Shown here in pieces: positions 8,140 to 16,000 of a stretch of 64,000 nt of DNA. Source of the stretch: Pseudonocardia benzenivorans CB1190. Its GTDB lineage: Bacteria; Actinomycetota; Actinomycetes; Mycobacteriales; Pseudonocardiaceae. The stretch lies in assembly GCF_000196675.2 (NCBI RefSeq), contig NC_015312.1, forward strand, positions 5,348,501-5,412,500. The letters run 5' to 3'. The number at the start of each line of letters is the position of its first letter. Position 1 is the first letter of the stretch. A model generated the notes under the pieces. The model saw only the letters and a list, made by a program, of their open reading frames with translations. It searched no databases and was not told where the DNA came from. The position numbers were made by a program, and so were the translations under genes.

Positions 8140-8733
8140 TCAGATGCGCACGAGGGGGGTGTCGACCAGGTGCTCGGCCAGGAACCAGCACTGCAGCTCC
8201 CCGGTACGGATGACCTGCGAGACGAGCAGGTCGTTCGTTCCGTCGTCGCCGAGCTCGGCGCTCTTGGCGGCCGCCTTGTGGGCGTCGACCAGGATCTGCT
8301 CGTGCGCGTCCAGCAGTCTCGAGAGCATCGCGGGAACCGGCTCGACGCCGTCCGGCGGTCGCGGGATGTTGCTCAGCTCGGCTGCGTGTCGCGGATCGCC
8401 CACCGCCACGGCGCCGAGGCTCTGGACGCGTTCGGCGATCGTGTCGACGAGGGCGAGCTGCTCGCCGGCATGCTTGTCGAGCAGCAGATGCAGCTGGTAG
8501 AAGGTCGCTCCGCGGACGTTCCAGTGGCTCTTCTTGTAGAGCGCGTAGAGGATCTGCGTGTCCGCCAACGTCCGGTTGAGCTTCTCCGCCGCGTACATGC
8601 GCGCGTCGTAGGACAGGCCGAGGGGGAACTGCTTGACGGTGCCGAACTTCTGGATCTCTCCCCCGCCGTGCTGATGCAGGGACGGCTGGCTCGACGACGA
8701 GACCTCCTGTGTCCCGTCCTGGGTGGCGGTCAT
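8140..8733 (-). CDS. dps: Dps family DNA-binding ferritin-like protein
   Basis: 197 aa. The inter-subunit ferroxidase ligands are all at Dps spacing: His70 (KSHWNVRG), His82 and Asp86 (LHLLLDKHAGE), Asp97 and Glu101 (VDTIAERV). A 40-residue polar N-terminal tail could contact DNA. Dps dodecamers store iron, consume H2O2 and compact DNA under stress. The ATG overlaps the stop of the transaldolase gene by ATGA, with a GAGGAG SD inside the end of that gene, so the two are translationally coupled. It is an uncommon partner for a pentose-phosphate enzyme. Confidence 0.93.
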   Translation of the reverse strand: MTATQDGTQEVSSSSQPSLHQHGGGEIQKFGTVKQFPLGLSYDARMYAAEKLNRTLADTQILYALYKKSHWNVRGATFYQLHLLLDKHAGEQLALVDTIAERVQSLGAVAVGDPRHAAELSNIPRPPDGVEPVPAMLSRLLDAHEQILVDAHKAAAKSAELGDDGTNDLLVSQVIRTGELQCWFLAEHLVDTPLVRI

Positions 8734-9929
8734 GTGCTCAACTCCTCTGAATCTCGGGTCGTGCGGGTGGTCGACGCCGTGGGCGTCGGCGGCCGGGTGA
8801 ACCGCTGTCTCGTCGCTTCCGCGAGGGCTCGCCCGACGGTGTCGTGCAGTTCGGCCCACGAGTGCGCGAACCGATCGACACCGTCGCGTTCCAGGAACGT
8901 CAGGACCTCGGCGAGATCGACGCCCGCGGCGGCCACCGCGTCGATGACCTCCTGGGCCTGCGCCGCGTCACCGGCCGCGCTCTGCCGGTCGTCCGGGCCG
9001 CGCACCACGCCATGGTCGGCGAAGGCCCGCAGCGTCGCCTCGGGCATCGTGTTCACCGTCCCGGGCAGGGCGAGCTCGCTGACGTACATCGTGTCGGGGT
9101 AGGCCGGGTTCTTCACCCCCGTCGAGGCCCACAGTGGTCGCTGCACGCGAGCTCCCGCGGCCTGCAGGCGCTCCCAGCGCGGGCCGGTGAACGTCTCGCG
9201 GAACGCCTGGTACGCCAGTCGCGAGTTCGCGACACCGGCCATGCCCCGTAGCGCGAGCGCGTCGTCCGACCCGATCTTGTCGAGGCGCTCGTCGACCTCG
9301 ACGTCGACCCGGGAGACGAAGAAGCTCGCAACCGAGTGGATTCCCGACAGCGACGTGCCGTGGTCGAGCGCTCGCTCGAGTCCGGCCAGGTAGGCGGCCA
9401 TGACCGCCCGGTACCGCGCCACCGAGAAGATCAGCGTGACATTGACGTCGACCCCGAGTGCGAGTGCGTCGGTGATGGCCGGGAGGCCGGCCCTGGTCGC
9501 GGGGATCTTCACCGACAGGTTCGGGCGGCCGACCGCTCGCACGAGGCTCACCGCATCGACGACCGTCGCCTCACGGTTGCCGGCCAGTGCGGGGTCGACC
9601 TCCAGCGAGACGCGCCCGTCCACCCCGGCGGTGGCCTCCCAGACCTCGCGGAAGAGATCGCAGGCCTGCTGGACGTCCGCGACCACCAGCTGTCGAACCG
9701 CGTCGCCGACCGTCACCCCGGCGCGCGCGAGTTCCCGGATCTCCGGGGCGTACGGCTCTGGACGGGCCAGCGAGGCCGCGAGGATGGTCGGGTTGGTGGT
9801 CACACCGACGATGTGGCTGTCGTCGACGAGCCGACGGAGGTGGCCGTCGACGAGGTGGGCACGGGTGAGGTCGTCGAGCCAGATCGAGACGCCCGCCTCG
9901 GTGAGCCCGGCCAGTCGGTCATCTGCCAC
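8730..9929 (-). CDS. tal: Transaldolase
   Basis: 399 aa, the length of the actinobacterial class. VTTNPTIL (43-50) is the substrate-binding signature, and the Schiff-base lysine is Lys141 in SVKIPAT. It moves a dihydroxyacetone unit between sedoheptulose-7-P and glyceraldehyde-3-P in the non-oxidative pentose phosphate pathway. The GTG at 9929 follows a GAGGAG SD. Usually tal sits with tkt, zwf and pgi; here it stands alone in front of dps. The operator-like palindrome at 10123 is about 195 bp upstream, and the intervening leader has no other gene. Confidence 0.93.
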   Translation of the reverse strand: MADDRLAGLTEAGVSIWLDDLTRAHLVDGHLRRLVDDSHIVGVTTNPTILAASLARPEPYAPEIRELARAGVTVGDAVRQLVVADVQQACDLFREVWEATAGVDGRVSLEVDPALAGNREATVVDAVSLVRAVGRPNLSVKIPATRAGLPAITDALALGVDVNVTLIFSVARYRAVMAAYLAGLERALDHGTSLSGIHSVASFFVSRVDVEVDERLDKIGSDDALALRGMAGVANSRLAYQAFRETFTGPRWERLQAAGARVQRPLWASTGVKNPAYPDTMYVSELALPGTVNTMPEATLRAFADHGVVRGPDDRQSAAGDAAQAQEVIDAVAAAGVDLAEVLTFLERDGVDRFAHSWAELHDTVGRALAEATRQRFTRPPTPTASTTRTTRDSEELST

Positions 9930-10122
9930 GAATGCTTCTCCTCTGGGCTCGCCTCGGTGCCCGGACTCTCACGGCGACGGCAGCGGGGCCACGGAGCCGA
10001 GGCGTCCGGGTGAACCCGGCCGTGCGAGGCCCGTGGCCCCACGGACTCCTCGTCGCTCCCCGCTGCTCCTGTCGATCTTCCATCCGGATGAGGGCCTCAG
10101 GTGACGATGAGCTGACCGCCTA

Positions 10123-10140
10123 CTGGACCATATCGTCCAG
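10123..10140. promoter_or_regulatory. Candidate TetR-type operator (site B)
   Basis: CTGGAC-N6-GTCCAG, perfect 6-bp arms around CATATC, upstream of tal. It differs from site C (10554) at only four of 18 positions and shares the GGAC-N6-GTCC core with site A (1593). Confidence 0.6.
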
Positions 10141-10553
10141 CACTGAAGTGCTCGGCTGACACCCCACGACCTGGGCCTCGTGTGGCGCGAATCGTGACAC
10201 CCGCACATCCTCCCGTCAACGGCACGGGCCGCCCCCGCCCGAGCAATACCGCTCTCACCTGCTGAAATGATGCCGACAGCGTCTCATCACACACCGGGAC
10301 GGACGACTTGACACAGGGCTCCACATCGCCCGACCCCGCCCACCTTGCACGCCCCTGCCAGGAGTCCCCGCTCCGAACGGACGGATTCCCTGGACCAGAT
10401 GACCCACAAAAGGGTCCCGGTTCGGTCGGCGGCGATCGACCGCCCGTGGCGGCTCGGACGGCCGTCACCACTTCACCGCGAGTCCGATGTTGCGTTGCGC
10501 TGCGGCGCATCGGGTCCGAGATGCTCGGATGGTCACGTCAGCGTGCAGGCGCT

Positions 10554-10571
10554 CTAGACTATATGGTCTAG
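10554..10571. promoter_or_regulatory. Candidate TetR-type operator (site C)
   Basis: CTAGAC-N6-GTCTAG, perfect 6-bp arms around TATATG, about 105 bp in front of the ABM-domain gene at 10677. The TAGAC...GTCTA half-sites are those expected for a TetR dimer and recur at the promoters of the two TetR genes at 12.2 and 12.4 kb. Confidence 0.65.
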
Positions 10572-10676
10572 TCTGCTCCGGTTCGGAGGGCGTCGCGCAC
10601 GCGGGTGGGCGCACCTGAACGAGCACACGTTCCCGGACGCCGAGGCCCGGGCGAGAGCTTCCCCACCAGGAGGGAC

Positions 10677-11354
10677 ATGTTCGCGGTGCTGTTCGAGGCC
10701 CATTCGCGGCCCGACCGTCGGGACGCGTACGCGGAGCTGGCGAGGCTGCTCGACGGCGATCTGCGCGAGAACCCCGGCCTCGTCGACCACGACCTCCACC
10801 GGAGCGTGATCCGGCCGGGCTGGATGCTGTCGCTCTCCACATGGGAGGACGAGAAGGCGCTCGTCAGGTGGCGGACGCACCCGAACCACCAGCTGGCCCA
10901 GGCACGGGGTCGCAACGAGATCTTCGTCGACTACACCGTCCGGACCGGCGAGCTCACCCGCGACACCGGGATACCCGGCAGCGGGGTGCTCCGCGAGCAG
11001 CGGTTCGACGAGACCACCGCGGGCGCCGGGAACACCGTCGTGCTCGTCGGCCCGATGGAGCCGAGCTGTCCGCCCACCACGCCCGACGCGGGCGAGATCG
11101 CCTCGCGCCTCGGTCTCGACCTGGAGGCGGACGGGCTCACCTCCTGGGACGTCTACGAACACGTGGAGAACCCCGGGATGCTCCTCGTCCGGACCGTGTG
11201 GCGCGACCAGGCCGCCGCCGCGGATTTCGAATCGGCGGCAGTGTTCCCCGGCAACCCGCGCATCCGCCGGATCCGGATCGTCCGCTACTTCAGCATGTAC
11301 AACCGCGGCGAGGCCCCCCAGTACTACCCGGACCACCCGGACCACCCGACCTGA
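10677..11354 (+). CDS. Tandem antibiotic-biosynthesis-monooxygenase (ABM) domain protein
   Basis: 225 aa with two ferredoxin-like alpha/beta units. The first (residues 1-95: MFAVLFEAH, then SLSTWEDEKALVRW) is a clear ABM/quinol monooxygenase-type domain. The second (about 110-205: VVLVGPM, WDVYEHVENPGMLLVRTVW) is a diverged copy. ABM proteins oxidise polyphenols or quinols without cofactor, or act as haem- or product-binding partners. An AGGAGG SD 5 nt upstream fixes the ATG at 10677. It is convergent with a TetR gene and preceded by operator C, so it is probably a target of that regulator. Confidence 0.78.
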   Translation: MFAVLFEAHSRPDRRDAYAELARLLDGDLRENPGLVDHDLHRSVIRPGWMLSLSTWEDEKALVRWRTHPNHQLAQARGRNEIFVDYTVRTGELTRDTGIPGSGVLREQRFDETTAGAGNTVVLVGPMEPSCPPTTPDAGEIASRLGLDLEADGLTSWDVYEHVENPGMLLVRTVWRDQAAAADFESAAVFPGNPRIRRIRIVRYFSMYNRGEAPQYYPDHPDHPT

Positions 11355-11367
11355 CCGTCCACCGCCG

Positions 11368-11382
11368 CCCGCGAACCGCGGG
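11368..11382. terminator. Short GC hairpin between convergent genes
   Basis: CCCGCG-AAC-CGCGGG lies just after the ABM stop, with no T-run on either side. It could slow transcription from both sides; evidence is only the hairpin and its place between convergent genes. Confidence 0.3.
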
Positions 11383-11470
11383 CCGCCCGGGACGCCCGAC
11401 CGGATCCGGTACCGGGTCCTCCCGGGCTCGGCATCCCCCTCACCGTCCTCACCGGTGGCGGCCCGGCTGC

Positions 11471-12193
11471 TCACGGATCCCGGTTCGTCGCCGCCCCCGT
11501 CGACAGCGACCGTCCCCGGTCCCGGGACCGAGGGGCGCCGGCTGCGCCCGGGGCACGTCCCGCCGCCGGCGGGGCGGCGCGGGGGAGGCTGCCGAGCGCG
11601 AGATCGAGGGCCGCCTGCAGCGGCTCCGCGCCCCGCACGGCCTGGGCGAGGATCAGACCACCCTGGAGCGCCGCGACGATGCCGGCGGCGAGCTCGCACG
11701 GATCGGCGCCGCCGTCGAGCTCACCGTGCTCCTGCAGCCGGTGCAGCCCGGCGGCCAGGTACGACTGCCAGGTGCGGAACGCAGCGTCGAGCGCGGCCCG
11801 CAGGCCGTCGGACCGGTCCGCCAGCTGGGTCACCAAAGAGCCGAGCAGGAGCCCGCTCTCGCACCTGCGCGCGCCGCCCAGCTCGACCATGTCCTCGGCC
11901 CAGGCATACAGGTCCGCCAGGGACGCCACGTTCAGCAGCAGCGAGCGTTGCCGACCGAGCACGGCGGCGACGTGGAGGTCCACGACGGCGGAGACCAACG
12001 CGTCCTCGGCCGGGAAGCAGCGATACACCTGCGACCGGCTGACACCCGATGCGGCGCAGACCCGCTCGACGCTCATCCCCGCGACCCCGAGCCGGGAGAC
12101 GACCTCCGACGCGGCCCGGACGATTCGGACGCGCGACGCTGCGGAGCGGCGAGCCTCCTCCAGGGGTCGCCCCTCAGGTTCCTCCCTCGACAC
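11471..12193 (-). CDS. TetR/AcrR family transcriptional regulator
   Basis: 240 aa. N-terminal HTH at about 20-66 (MSVERVCAASGVSRSQVYRCFPAEDALV), then a TetR_C ligand domain with GSLVTQLADRSDG and TWQSYLAAGLHRLQ. The last 40 residues are a Pro/Ala/Arg-rich tail. It is paralogous to the divergent TetR at 12457 across its length. The GTG at 12193 is exactly 6 nt after TAACAT (12200-12205, reverse strand), so the mRNA is probably leaderless. Site D lies in the -35 area, which predicts autorepression. Repressors of this subgroup usually sense small lipophilic compounds. Confidence 0.9.
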   Translation of the reverse strand: MSREEPEGRPLEEARRSAASRVRIVRAASEVVSRLGVAGMSVERVCAASGVSRSQVYRCFPAEDALVSAVVDLHVAAVLGRQRSLLLNVASLADLYAWAEDMVELGGARRCESGLLLGSLVTQLADRSDGLRAALDAAFRTWQSYLAAGLHRLQEHGELDGGADPCELAAGIVAALQGGLILAQAVRGAEPLQAALDLALGSLPRAAPPAAGRAPGAAGAPRSRDRGRSLSTGAATNRDP

Positions 12194-12214
12194 GCACGGA
12201 TGTTAGCCAACCCG

Positions 12215-12228
12215 TACCAGCTGGTCTA
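12215..12228. promoter_or_regulatory. Candidate TetR operator (site D) over the -35 region of the leftward TetR gene
   Basis: On the reverse strand TAGACCAGCTGGTA: perfect inner palindrome ACCAGCTGGT with a TAGACC half-site like sites C and E. It sits just upstream of the predicted -10 TAACAT (12200-12205), a position suited to autorepression. Confidence 0.6.
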
Positions 12229-12389
12229 TTTCGACGGGTGCCTCGCATCGGGCGGGCGGCGGCCCCACCGAGCCGCGCACACGTGCCGCCGGACCCGATC
12301 ACCGGGGTCGGAACGCCGTCCGGGCCGACCCGGCCGATATGCGCCCTGCGACGGCGAGCAGCCGCGGTCGCGTTCTGAGCCGAGCCGCT

Positions 12390-12408
12390 CTAGACTGATC
12401 AGTCCGTA
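12390..12408. promoter_or_regulatory. Candidate TetR operator (site E)
   Basis: CTAGACTGATCAGTC followed by CGTA. The inner 12 bp GACTGATCAGTC is a perfect palindrome and the left half CTAGACT is identical to site C. It lies about 50-65 bp in front of the rightward TetR gene. Confidence 0.6.
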
Positions 12409-12456
12409 GTGCGCGAGCGGAGTTCACGATCAAGTCCTCACGCTAGGATCGAGTCC

Positions 12457-13128
12457 GTGACGAGTGCCGGAGCGACGAGTGCCGGGGCCGAGCCTCCCCT
12501 GCGGCGTCTGACCGCCCGCGGTGCCCTCACGCGCGACCGCATCGTCCGGGCCGCGGCCGACCTCATGCACGCCAACGGTGTGGCCGGCACGACCATGGAC
12601 CAGGTCGTCGAGGCCTCCGGCACCAGCAAGTCACAGCTCTACCATTACTTCGACGACAAGGACGCCCTCGTCACCGCGGTGATCAAGATGCAGACCGCAC
12701 GGGTGATGCAGGTTCAGGAGCCCCACCTCGAACAACTCAGCTCGCTGCAGGGCCTGCGGCGCTGGCGCGACGAGATCGTCCGGTTCGTCGACGAACGGCA
12801 CGGCGCGAACGGCTGCGCGATCGGCTCCCTCGCCACCGAGCTGTCGGACCGGTCCGAACCGGCCCGGATCCTGATCAACGCGGCGTTCCAGAGCTGGGAG
12901 TCGTACCTCACCGCCGGGATCTCCCGGATGCAGGAACGCGGCGAGATCGACCGCACCGCCGACGCCGCCACCCTGGCCACCGGCATCCTGGCCGCCTACC
13001 AGGGCGGATACCTGCTCTCACAGGCCCGGCGCAGCGCCCAGCCGATGGCGCTGGCGCTCGACCTCGCGATCCGCAACGTGGAAGCGCTCGCGCTCGAGCA
13101 GAAGCCTGCATCGGGCGCGGTGAGCTGA
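12457..13128 (+). CDS. TetR/AcrR family transcriptional regulator
   Basis: 223 aa from the preferred GTG at 12457. That codon is 7 nt after TAGGAT, a leaderless arrangement; a GTG at 12409 would add 16 poorly conserved residues. The HTH (NGVAGTTMDQVVEASGTSKSQLYHYF) and ligand domain (GSLATELSDRSEP, FQSWESYLTAGISRMQERGEI) align with the TetR at 11471 throughout, so the two arose by duplication. Operator-like site E lies upstream. Targets probably include the neighbouring ABM gene and perhaps genes near sites A and B. The ligand is unknown. Confidence 0.9.
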   Translation: MTSAGATSAGAEPPLRRLTARGALTRDRIVRAAADLMHANGVAGTTMDQVVEASGTSKSQLYHYFDDKDALVTAVIKMQTARVMQVQEPHLEQLSSLQGLRRWRDEIVRFVDERHGANGCAIGSLATELSDRSEPARILINAAFQSWESYLTAGISRMQERGEIDRTADAATLATGILAAYQGGYLLSQARRSAQPMALALDLAIRNVEALALEQKPASGAVS

Positions 13129-13175
13129 CAGCGTCCCCGAGGTGGCGGCCGGCACGCTGCCGCCGGACCTCGCGA

Positions 13176-13207
13176 GTGGCGATGGTCGCCATGGCGACCA
13201 TCGCCAC
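13176..13207. repeat. 32-bp perfect palindrome (copy 1)
   Basis: A perfect 32-bp inverted repeat, arms GTGGCGATGGTCGCC and its complement around AT, between the convergent TetR (ends 13128) and SDR (ends 13214) genes. Here it may act as a bidirectional terminator, though it lacks T-runs. A copy with two differences lies inside a coding sequence at 46246-46277, so it is a dispersed element. Confidence 0.8.
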
Positions 13208-13213
13208 GCACGG

Positions 13214-14038
13214 TCAGCCCTGGGCCTCGATCGCGATGGGCTGCCACTCCCGCCACGTCGCGAGCCGCGACTCGTAGTCCTTCTCCGCGACGCCCAGCGG
13301 GGACTCGCCGAAGAACACACGCAGCGGCGGCTGCTCGGCGTCGACGACCTTGAGGAGCGCCGCGGCACTGGCCTTCGGGTCACCGGGGGTGCCGAGGCGT
13401 GCCCGCCGGGCCGCGGCGACCTCCTCGTGGAGCGCCGCATAGGCCGGGTGGGCCTCCGAGTGCCGGGACGACGGGCCGGACCAGTCGGTGGCGAAGCCAC
13501 CCGGCTCGATCAGCGTGACGTGGATGCCGAACGGCGCGACCTCCTGCGCCAGCGACTGGCTGAGCCCCTCCAGCGCCCACTTCGACGCATGGTAGGCCCC
13601 GACCAGCGGGAACGCGCTGATTCCGCCGATCGACGAGACCTGCAGAATGTGGCCCGACCCCTGCTCGCGCAGGAACGGCAGTGCCGCCTGGGTGACCCAG
13701 AGCGCGCCGAACAGGTTGGTCTCGAGCTGGGCGCGGACCTCGGCCTCGGTGAGCTCCTCCACGAAGCCGAAGTGCCCGTAGCCCGCGTTGTTGACGACGA
13801 CGTCGAGCCGGCCGAACCGCTCGTGCGCGGCGGCGACCGCGGCGAAGGCGGCGTCGCGGTCGGTGACGTCGAGGGTGATCGGGAACAGCCGGTCGCCGTA
13901 CTTCGTGGCGAGATCGTCGAGCGTGGCGACGTCGCGCGCGGTCGCGGCCACCGAGTCGCCCCGCTCCAGCGCGGCGATCGCCCACTCGCGGCCGAAGCCG
14001 CGGGACGCGCCGGTGATGAACCAGACCTTCGCAGCCAT
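13214..14038 (-). CDS. Short-chain dehydrogenase/reductase (SDR), classical type
   Basis: 274 aa. NAD(P) loop TGASRGFG (residues 9-16), NNAG at about 88, and the catalytic Ser-Tyr-Lys as VSSIGG and YHASK (Tyr about 152, Lys about 156). It belongs to the group annotated as oxidoreductase/retinol dehydrogenase-like with a C-terminal HPAYAALHEEV extension. Reaction: reversible alcohol/carbonyl conversion with NADPH; substrate unknown. The ATG at 14038 is followed at once by the nucleotide-binding strand MAAKVWFITGAS, so the start is secure; in-frame codons upstream are unlike the family. Confidence 0.9.
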   Translation of the reverse strand: MAAKVWFITGASRGFGREWAIAALERGDSVAATARDVATLDDLATKYGDRLFPITLDVTDRDAAFAAVAAAHERFGRLDVVVNNAGYGHFGFVEELTEAEVRAQLETNLFGALWVTQAALPFLREQGSGHILQVSSIGGISAFPLVGAYHASKWALEGLSQSLAQEVAPFGIHVTLIEPGGFATDWSGPSSRHSEAHPAYAALHEEVAAARRARLGTPGDPKASAAALLKVVDAEQPPLRVFFGESPLGVAEKDYESRLATWREWQPIAIEAQG

Positions 14039-14160
14039 GAGATGCCTCTCTCCGGATTCGGTGTCTCCTCCGGTCAGCAGCGGCGCGCCGACAGGTGTTC
14101 CGGGCGCGGCGGTGACCCGGATCGCTTGACGGACGCGCGCGGTCCCGGTCTGCTGCCCCG

Positions 14161-14472
14161 GTGGACGTCCTGCTGCTCGACCGACTGCGAGCCCTGTTCG
14201 CCGGGCGCACGGACGTCGTCGAGAAGCCGATGGTGGGCGGCCGGTCCTTCGTCGTCGACGGCCGGATGTGCTGCGGCGCCACCACCGGTGGACTGATGGT
14301 CCGTGTCGGGCGCGCGGGTCGCGACGCGGCGCTCGCCGAGCCGCACGTGCAGCCGCTGCGCATGGGGCGGCGGACCGTGGCGGCGTTCGTCGTCGTCGCA
14401 CCGGAGGCCGTCGCGGACGACGACGACCTCGCCGCGTGGGTCCGGCGCGCGGAGGACTCCCTGCGCGGCTGA
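14161..14472 (+). CDS. TfoX N-terminal domain protein
   Basis: 103 aa. The single domain matches TfoX/Sxy N-terminal: LFAGRTDVVEKPMVGGRSFVVDGRMCCGA and MVRVGR. In gamma-proteobacteria Sxy activates competence genes with CRP; short actinobacterial versions have only this domain and no known role. The GTG at 14161 lacks an SD. It is divergent from the SDR gene and convergent with the LysR gene, so likely monocistronic. Confidence 0.8.
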   Translation: MDVLLLDRLRALFAGRTDVVEKPMVGGRSFVVDGRMCCGATTGGLMVRVGRAGRDAALAEPHVQPLRMGRRTVAAFVVVAPEAVADDDDLAAWVRRAEDSLRG

Positions 14473-14495
14473 CGCGTTTCGCCCCTTCGGGAGCC

Positions 14496-15419
14496 CTACG
14501 GGACCGCCTCCTCCAGCCGGCGGCCGATGTCGGCACCGGTGACGACGTCGACCAGCGCCTCGGCGACGATCGACGCGGGCACCCGGTCGGGCACGATCAG
14601 CCCCACGACGGGCCGCGGGCGGATCTCGGCCAACGGCCGCGCGCACATCCCCGCCGGGACACCGAACGCGTGCAGCCACGTGTGCGCGACGATGCTGGCC
14701 AGCCGTCGCGCCGCGACGTGCGCGTAGAGCCCGTCGACGCTGTCGGCCTCGACGACGGGGGCGAGCCGCTCGCCCACGGCGGCCATGGTCGCGTCGAGGA
14801 TGCGGCGGTTGCGCATCGACGGCGGCAGCGCGCACAGCCGCAGCTGTGCGGCGGCCTCCCACGTCACGACGTCGTTCTCCGCCTGCGGGTCGTCCTCGCG
14901 CAGCAGGAGCAGGTAGCGCTCGCGGTAGAGCTCGACGCGCCGGGTGCCGGGCGGCGTCTCGTCGTCGAGGTAGGTGACGCCCGCGTCGAGCTCGAACTCG
15001 GTCAGGCGCCTGCTGATCTCGCGCGACGGCAAGGCCTCGATCCGCACCCGCGCGAGCGGGTTGCGCCTGCCGAACAGGTCGGTGATCAGCGGCGTCGCCG
15101 GGATCGCGGTCGGGATCGCGCCGATCCGGGCGGTCGCGGTGAGTCCCCCGCGCATCCGGTCGAGGTCGGTGTAGAGGGCGTCGCGCTCGGCGAGGATGCG
15201 GTGCGCCCAGCCGAGCACCCGCTCGCCCTCGTCGGTGAAGCCTTCGAACCGCCTGCCGCGCAGGACGATCACCGCGTCGAGCTCGGACTCGAGTTTGCGG
15301 ATCGCGGCCGACAGCGTCGGCTGGCTGACGTGGCACGCGGCCGCCGCGCGGCCGAAGTGCCGCTCGCGCCCGAGGGCGACGAGGTACTCGAGCTGCCGGA
15401 TGAGCACGTCGCCGGGCAC
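14496..15419 (-). CDS. LysR family transcriptional regulator
   Basis: 307 aa. The N-terminal winged HTH (residues 6-65) reads RQLEYLVALGRERHFGRAAAACHVSQPTLSAAIRKLE in form, followed by a LysR substrate domain. The GTG at 15419 lies 6 nt after TATGAT on the reverse strand, so the transcript is probably leaderless. It reads away from the ABM gene at 15525, which lies upstream on the same strand. Its target and inducer are not evident. Confidence 0.9.
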   Translation of the reverse strand: MPGDVLIRQLEYLVALGRERHFGRAAAACHVSQPTLSAAIRKLESELDAVIVLRGRRFEGFTDEGERVLGWAHRILAERDALYTDLDRMRGGLTATARIGAIPTAIPATPLITDLFGRRNPLARVRIEALPSREISRRLTEFELDAGVTYLDDETPPGTRRVELYRERYLLLLREDDPQAENDVVTWEAAAQLRLCALPPSMRNRRILDATMAAVGERLAPVVEADSVDGLYAHVAARRLASIVAHTWLHAFGVPAGMCARPLAEIRPRPVVGLIVPDRVPASIVAEALVDVVTGADIGRRLEEAVP

Positions 15420-15524
15420 GGCGCGATCATAGATGCTGGCTATGACCGTCCGGCCGGCGCGCCATCCGGTCGGCGGGGCCAGCGCCCCGGATCGCTCCGG
15501 GTGCGGCGGACCCCGCCGGCGGCG

Positions 15525-15845
15525 TCACTCGGCCGGGGTGACCTCGGCCATGTCGTTCCAGCCCTCGAGCTCCTGGTAGATGATCTTCGGGCGCTCGGCG
15601 ACCATGTAGGGCATCCACTCGAAGAACTTCTTGACGTGGTCCATCCCGACGTGGGCCGACCCCGCGTCGGAGTCCACGAACGACTCGATGATCGCGAACT
15701 GGTTCGGGTGCTCGGTGCTCTCGAAGTACTCGAAGGAGATGCAGCCCGGCTCGGCGTTGACGTCGGCCGTGTACTGCTTGATCCCGGCGAGCCACTCGTC
15801 ACGCTTCTCGGGGCGGATCTTCGCCTTGAGCGCGATGAAGATCAT
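15525..15845 (-). CDS. Antibiotic biosynthesis monooxygenase (putative quinol monooxygenase)
   Basis: 106 aa, one ABM domain: start MIFIALKAKIRPEKRDEWL, core EPGCISFEYFEST, then FAIIESFVDSDAGSAHVGMDHVKKF, close to the YgiN-type quinol monooxygenases that protect against or use quinones. The ATG at 15845 has a GGAG SD. The much longer open frame upstream of it is the antisense shadow of a neighbouring gene. The LysR gene lies 105 bp downstream. Confidence 0.85.
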   Translation of the reverse strand: MIFIALKAKIRPEKRDEWLAGIKQYTADVNAEPGCISFEYFESTEHPNQFAIIESFVDSDAGSAHVGMDHVKKFFEWMPYMVAERPKIIYQELEGWNDMAEVTPAE

Positions 15846-16000
15846 CGGATGAGGCTCCTTTACCGCTCGGAGGTTGCCGGCATGCGCCGGCCGTCGGGGA
15901 GGACCGTAGCGCCCGCCCCGGGCACCGGCGAGGCCGAAATCCTCGCTCCGTGACGATCTCCGCCATTCGCGCGCAACGTCCCCCGACCGGGTCTGCGCGC

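Larger units (their letters stand above)
9930..10676. other. Long intergenic region with two palindromic operator candidates
   Basis: About 750 bp between the divergent tal and ABM genes. I see no convincing gene: the open frames here lack homology and SD sites. It holds palindromes B (10123-10140) and C (10554-10571), and a TTGACA at 10306-10311 with no obvious -10. Confidence 0.5.

Noticed and set aside
10097..10510. 137-codon leftward frame in the tal-ABM intergenic region
   Set aside because: No SD, no recognisable motif, and Arg/Gly/Ser-rich composition as in noncoding GC-rich frames.
12409..12456. GTG at 12409 as the TetR start
   Set aside because: It lies directly against operator E and adds 16 residues without homology; the GTG at 12457 is 7 nt after TAGGAT and preferred, though not proven.
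14496..15419. LysR gene as regulator of the 51-64 kb cluster
   Set aside because: It is 36 kb away; a different LysR gene lies inside the cluster.
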